A stretch of 47,524 nt of DNA from an uncultured Oscillospiraceae bacterium (lineage in GTDB: Bacteria > Bacillota > Clostridia > Oscillospirales > Oscillospiraceae). The stretch lies in NCBI GenBank assembly GCA_947629795.1, contig CANRFC010000023.1, positions 1 through 47,524 of the forward strand. The letters run 5' to 3'. Under the pieces are notes generated by a model, which was not told where the DNA came from, searched no databases, and saw only the letters and a program-made list of their open reading frames with translations. Of this stretch, positions 45,959-47,524 are shown piece by piece. Both the position numbers and the translations under genes were made by a program. Positions within the stretch are counted from its first letter, which is position 1. The number at the start of each line of letters is the position of its first letter.

Positions 45959-46873
45959 TCAGGGCCTGTGTGTGCTGTGGATATATTTGGGATATTCCTC
46001 CTGAATGTACTCCATCAGCCGCCGGGTGCCGGCGGACAGCTTGCTCCCCCTCCGGTAGGCCAGCCCCACCTGGATCATCACCGGCGGGGTCACCGACACG
46101 ATGGGCAGGTCGGTGACGTCCTCCAGCGCGTGCTCCGGGGAGAAGGCAGGCCCCAGGCCGTTGCGCACCCACTCGATGGACATTTGCTTGTCCGGGTGGT
46201 ATTGTCTGGCGTTGGGGTCCGGCTTGGGTTCAAAGCCGACCTCCCGGTAGCGGTCCAGAATGACCTGGGTCAGGATGGCATTGGGGGTGGAGAGCAAGGT
46301 GGCGGGGGGATACTCCCGCAGGTCCTCAAAGGTGATCTCCTCCTTGAACTGCAGAGGATGGTCCGGGGGAAGCACCAGCAGCACCTCCTGCCGCTCCAGC
46401 AGGATGAACTCCAGCTCCGGGGGCAGGTGGTAGTTGATCATCAGGCTCAGGTCCAGCTCCCGGTCCATCAGCTGAGCTATCAGATCGGTGGCCGAGCGCC
46501 GCACCAGGTTGAAGAAGACCCCCTGCTTCATGGCGTCGGGGTGGGACAGGATGCGCTCCAGGATCACCCCGGTAAAGGGGCTCAGCCCCACGCTGATGGG
46601 CAGCTTCACCGCCTTCTTTTTGGGCCTGACCTCCTCCACCGCCTGGTCCAGCTCTTGGAGGATCCGCTCCACATGGGCGTAGAACACCTCCCCCTCCCGG
46701 GTCAGCCCCAGGGGCTTCTGGCTGCGCTCCACCAGGCGCACCCCCAGCTCGCTCTCCAGCTGCTGGATGGCCTTGGTCACCGAGGGCTGGGACACGTTCA
46801 GGTTCTGGGACGCCAGGGTAAAGTTCCGCGCCTTGCACAGCGCCGCGAAATAGGTCAGCTGCCGCAGCTCCAT
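45959..46873 (-). CDS. LysR-family transcriptional regulator
   Basis: A 304-residue regulator with an N-terminal winged helix-turn-helix (MELRQLTYFAALCKARNFTL, ASQNLNVSQPSVTKAIQQLE) and a C-terminal LysR substrate-binding domain (PISVGLSPFTGVILERILS, LDLSLMINYHLPPELEFIL, VLLVLPPDHPLQFKEEITFE). Start 46873 is chosen because GAGGGG lies eight bases upstream; an in-frame ATG at 46879 is too close to that site. It lies upstream of the permease and lyase in the same direction. It probably controls them in response to the transported organic acid; the effector is unknown. Confidence 0.94.
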   Translation of the reverse strand: MELRQLTYFAALCKARNFTLASQNLNVSQPSVTKAIQQLESELGVRLVERSQKPLGLTREGEVFYAHVERILQELDQAVEEVRPKKKAVKLPISVGLSPFTGVILERILSHPDAMKQGVFFNLVRRSATDLIAQLMDRELDLSLMINYHLPPELEFILLERQEVLLVLPPDHPLQFKEEITFEDLREYPPATLLSTPNAILTQVILDRYREVGFEPKPDPNARQYHPDKQMSIEWVRNGLGPAFSPEHALEDVTDLPIVSVTPPVMIQVGLAYRRGSKLSAGTRRLMEYIQEEYPKYIHSTHRP

Positions 46874-47007
46874 CCCCATTTCCCCTCTCAAAGCATCAAA
46901 ATTTGCCCCCATTATACCCTGCCCCGTCCTAAAAAGTCAAATCTCTTTCTCCCTCGTCCCTTTCCACCCCTGCCCTCGCCCCAAAAAAGCGGGCGGAGGC
47001 GGAAAGC

Positions 47008-47038
47008 GGCCCGGTGGAGATAAACTCCGCCGGGTCGC
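47008..47038. repeat. Hairpin between the WG fragment and lysR (46913-47070 gap)
   Basis: CGGCCCGG.GGAG pairs with CTCC.CCGGG.CG around ATAAA. It may end the short WG gene on the minus strand, though its U-tract is weak. The rest of this 158-bp gap is pyrimidine-rich on the plus strand and holds no gene. Confidence 0.4.
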
Positions 47039-47070
47039 AGTTTTACGGGCTCTTATTCGTTTGGGCCCTG

Positions 47071-47313
47071 TCAGTTTGCCGGGTCATAGGGCTTGTCGGT
47101 CCTGTCGACAAAGCCGTACTTATCGTTCCGCTTCACGACCACCATGCCTTCGGGAAAACCCCTTGTTTCGCTATAATAGTCTATATAGTCATACTTGCCG
47201 CAGGGCACGACCTCGGTGACGGTGACGGTGGTTCCGACGGCTCCCGCCGGGAGAGTGAACAGGCCCAGGCAGAGGACCAGCGCCAGGGACAGAGACAATA
47301 CGCGTGTTTTCAT
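47071..47313 (-). CDS. Short exported WG-repeat protein, probably truncated
   Basis: An 80-residue product with a clear signal peptide (MKTRVLSLSLALVLCLGLFT...AGAV) and one incomplete WG-type repeat (GFPEGMVVVKRNDKYGFVDR). WG proteins usually carry many such repeats and are several hundred residues long, so this one seems cut short after DKPYDPAN. The start is ATG 47313, preceded by AAGGAGG; earlier in-frame starts lack a signal. It may be a degraded remnant or a tiny secreted protein. No partner gene is visible before the window end. Confidence 0.6.
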   Translation of the reverse strand: MKTRVLSLSLALVLCLGLFTLPAGAVGTTVTVTEVVPCGKYDYIDYYSETRGFPEGMVVVKRNDKYGFVDRTDKPYDPAN

Positions 47314-47447
47314 GCTTGTTTCCTCCTTAATATTCTGCGGCTTTCGGCAGAACACTTCGCCGGACTGATTTTTCGGAAACTTAATCAATATTTTACACTG
47401 CGCCCGCAGGAAAATCAAGGACTCATCACCCAAAAGCATGCAAAAGC

Positions 47448-47489
47448 GGGAGCGTTGCAGAATGAGAAATTTTGCAACGCTCCCTTTTT
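47448..47489. terminator. Hairpin terminator near the window end
   Basis: GGGAGCGTTGCA (47448-47459) pairs with TGCAACGCTCCC (47473-47484), flanked by AAAAGC and TTTTT. It can end a minus-strand gene lying beyond the window. It shares the GCGTTGCA...TTTTGCAAC theme with the inverted repeat at 34260-34304. Confidence 0.7.
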
Positions 47490-47524
47490 GCCAGCAACGG
47501 GGGATGCGGGAGGAAAACATGAGG

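Overview
The window reads as chromosome from a high-GC, Gram-positive anaerobe of the Oscillospiraceae (Flavonifractor / Pseudoflavonifractor / Lawsonibacter type). This is inferred from GC-rich third codon positions, AGGAGG ribosome binding sites, Firmicutes-type promoters (TTGACA-N17-TATAAT), PhoPR and PrxQ of Gram-positive type, and GTG/TTG starts with strong Shine-Dalgarno sites. No 16S gene is present, so the genus is not proven.

Layout. 1-8.9 kb: 3' end of clpB, then a phosphate regulon pstS-pstC-pstA-pstB-phoU-phoP-phoR behind a promoter with 11-bp-spaced TTTACA repeats. 8.9-10.9 kb: two paralogous secreted hydrolases (stalk domain plus SleB/CwlJ-like domain) whose promoters overlap WalR/PhoP-like repeats. 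10.9-12 kb: a dispersed three-hairpin repeat, a small ORF and a five-tRNA operon (Val, Asp, Phe, Gly, Cys). 12-15.1 kb: rpmB, prxQ/bcp, a DUF1653 gene, a TrmH-family methyltransferase, a ribbon-helix-helix protein and ferritin. 15.3-23.6 kb: one ten-gene minus-strand molybdenum operon (mobB, moeA, moaA, moaC, MOSC, molybdopterin-binding protein, modA, modB, modC, mogA) behind a structured 5' leader with a terminator, probably a Moco riboswitch. 23.7-27.2 kb: a ParB-like/BMP fusion, a phosphoesterase, a TIGR00266 protein and tRNA-Gln.

27.17-34.57 kb is a lower-GC island. It begins at the 3' end of tRNA-Gln and ends at an 18-bp exact duplicate of the tRNA 3' end, next to the MATE gene. It carries decayed mobile genes (isolated recombinase domain, frameshifted KilA-N protein, truncated IS3 transposase), a 910-residue SMEK-NACHT protein that looks like an anti-phage STAND ATPase, and an AAA/DUF4143 ATPase. 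This is the most interesting part of the window.

34.57-47.5 kb returns to high-GC chromosome: a TetR-MATE efflux operon with a palindromic operator, a second copy of the dispersed hairpin element, a YjbR protein, an AGCS symporter, CCA nucleotidyltransferase, a YerC/TrpR-like regulator, a methyltransferase, Hsp33, a ZIP transporter, a LysR / anion transporter / lyase operon, and a short WG-repeat fragment.

How the genes work together: the Pst-PhoU-PhoPR block is a complete phosphate uptake and sensing unit. The molybdenum operon joins molybdate import to every step after GTP cyclization except molybdopterin synthase (moaD/moaE not seen here), with feedback likely at the leader RNA. All functional calls come from reading motifs by eye; no database search was run.
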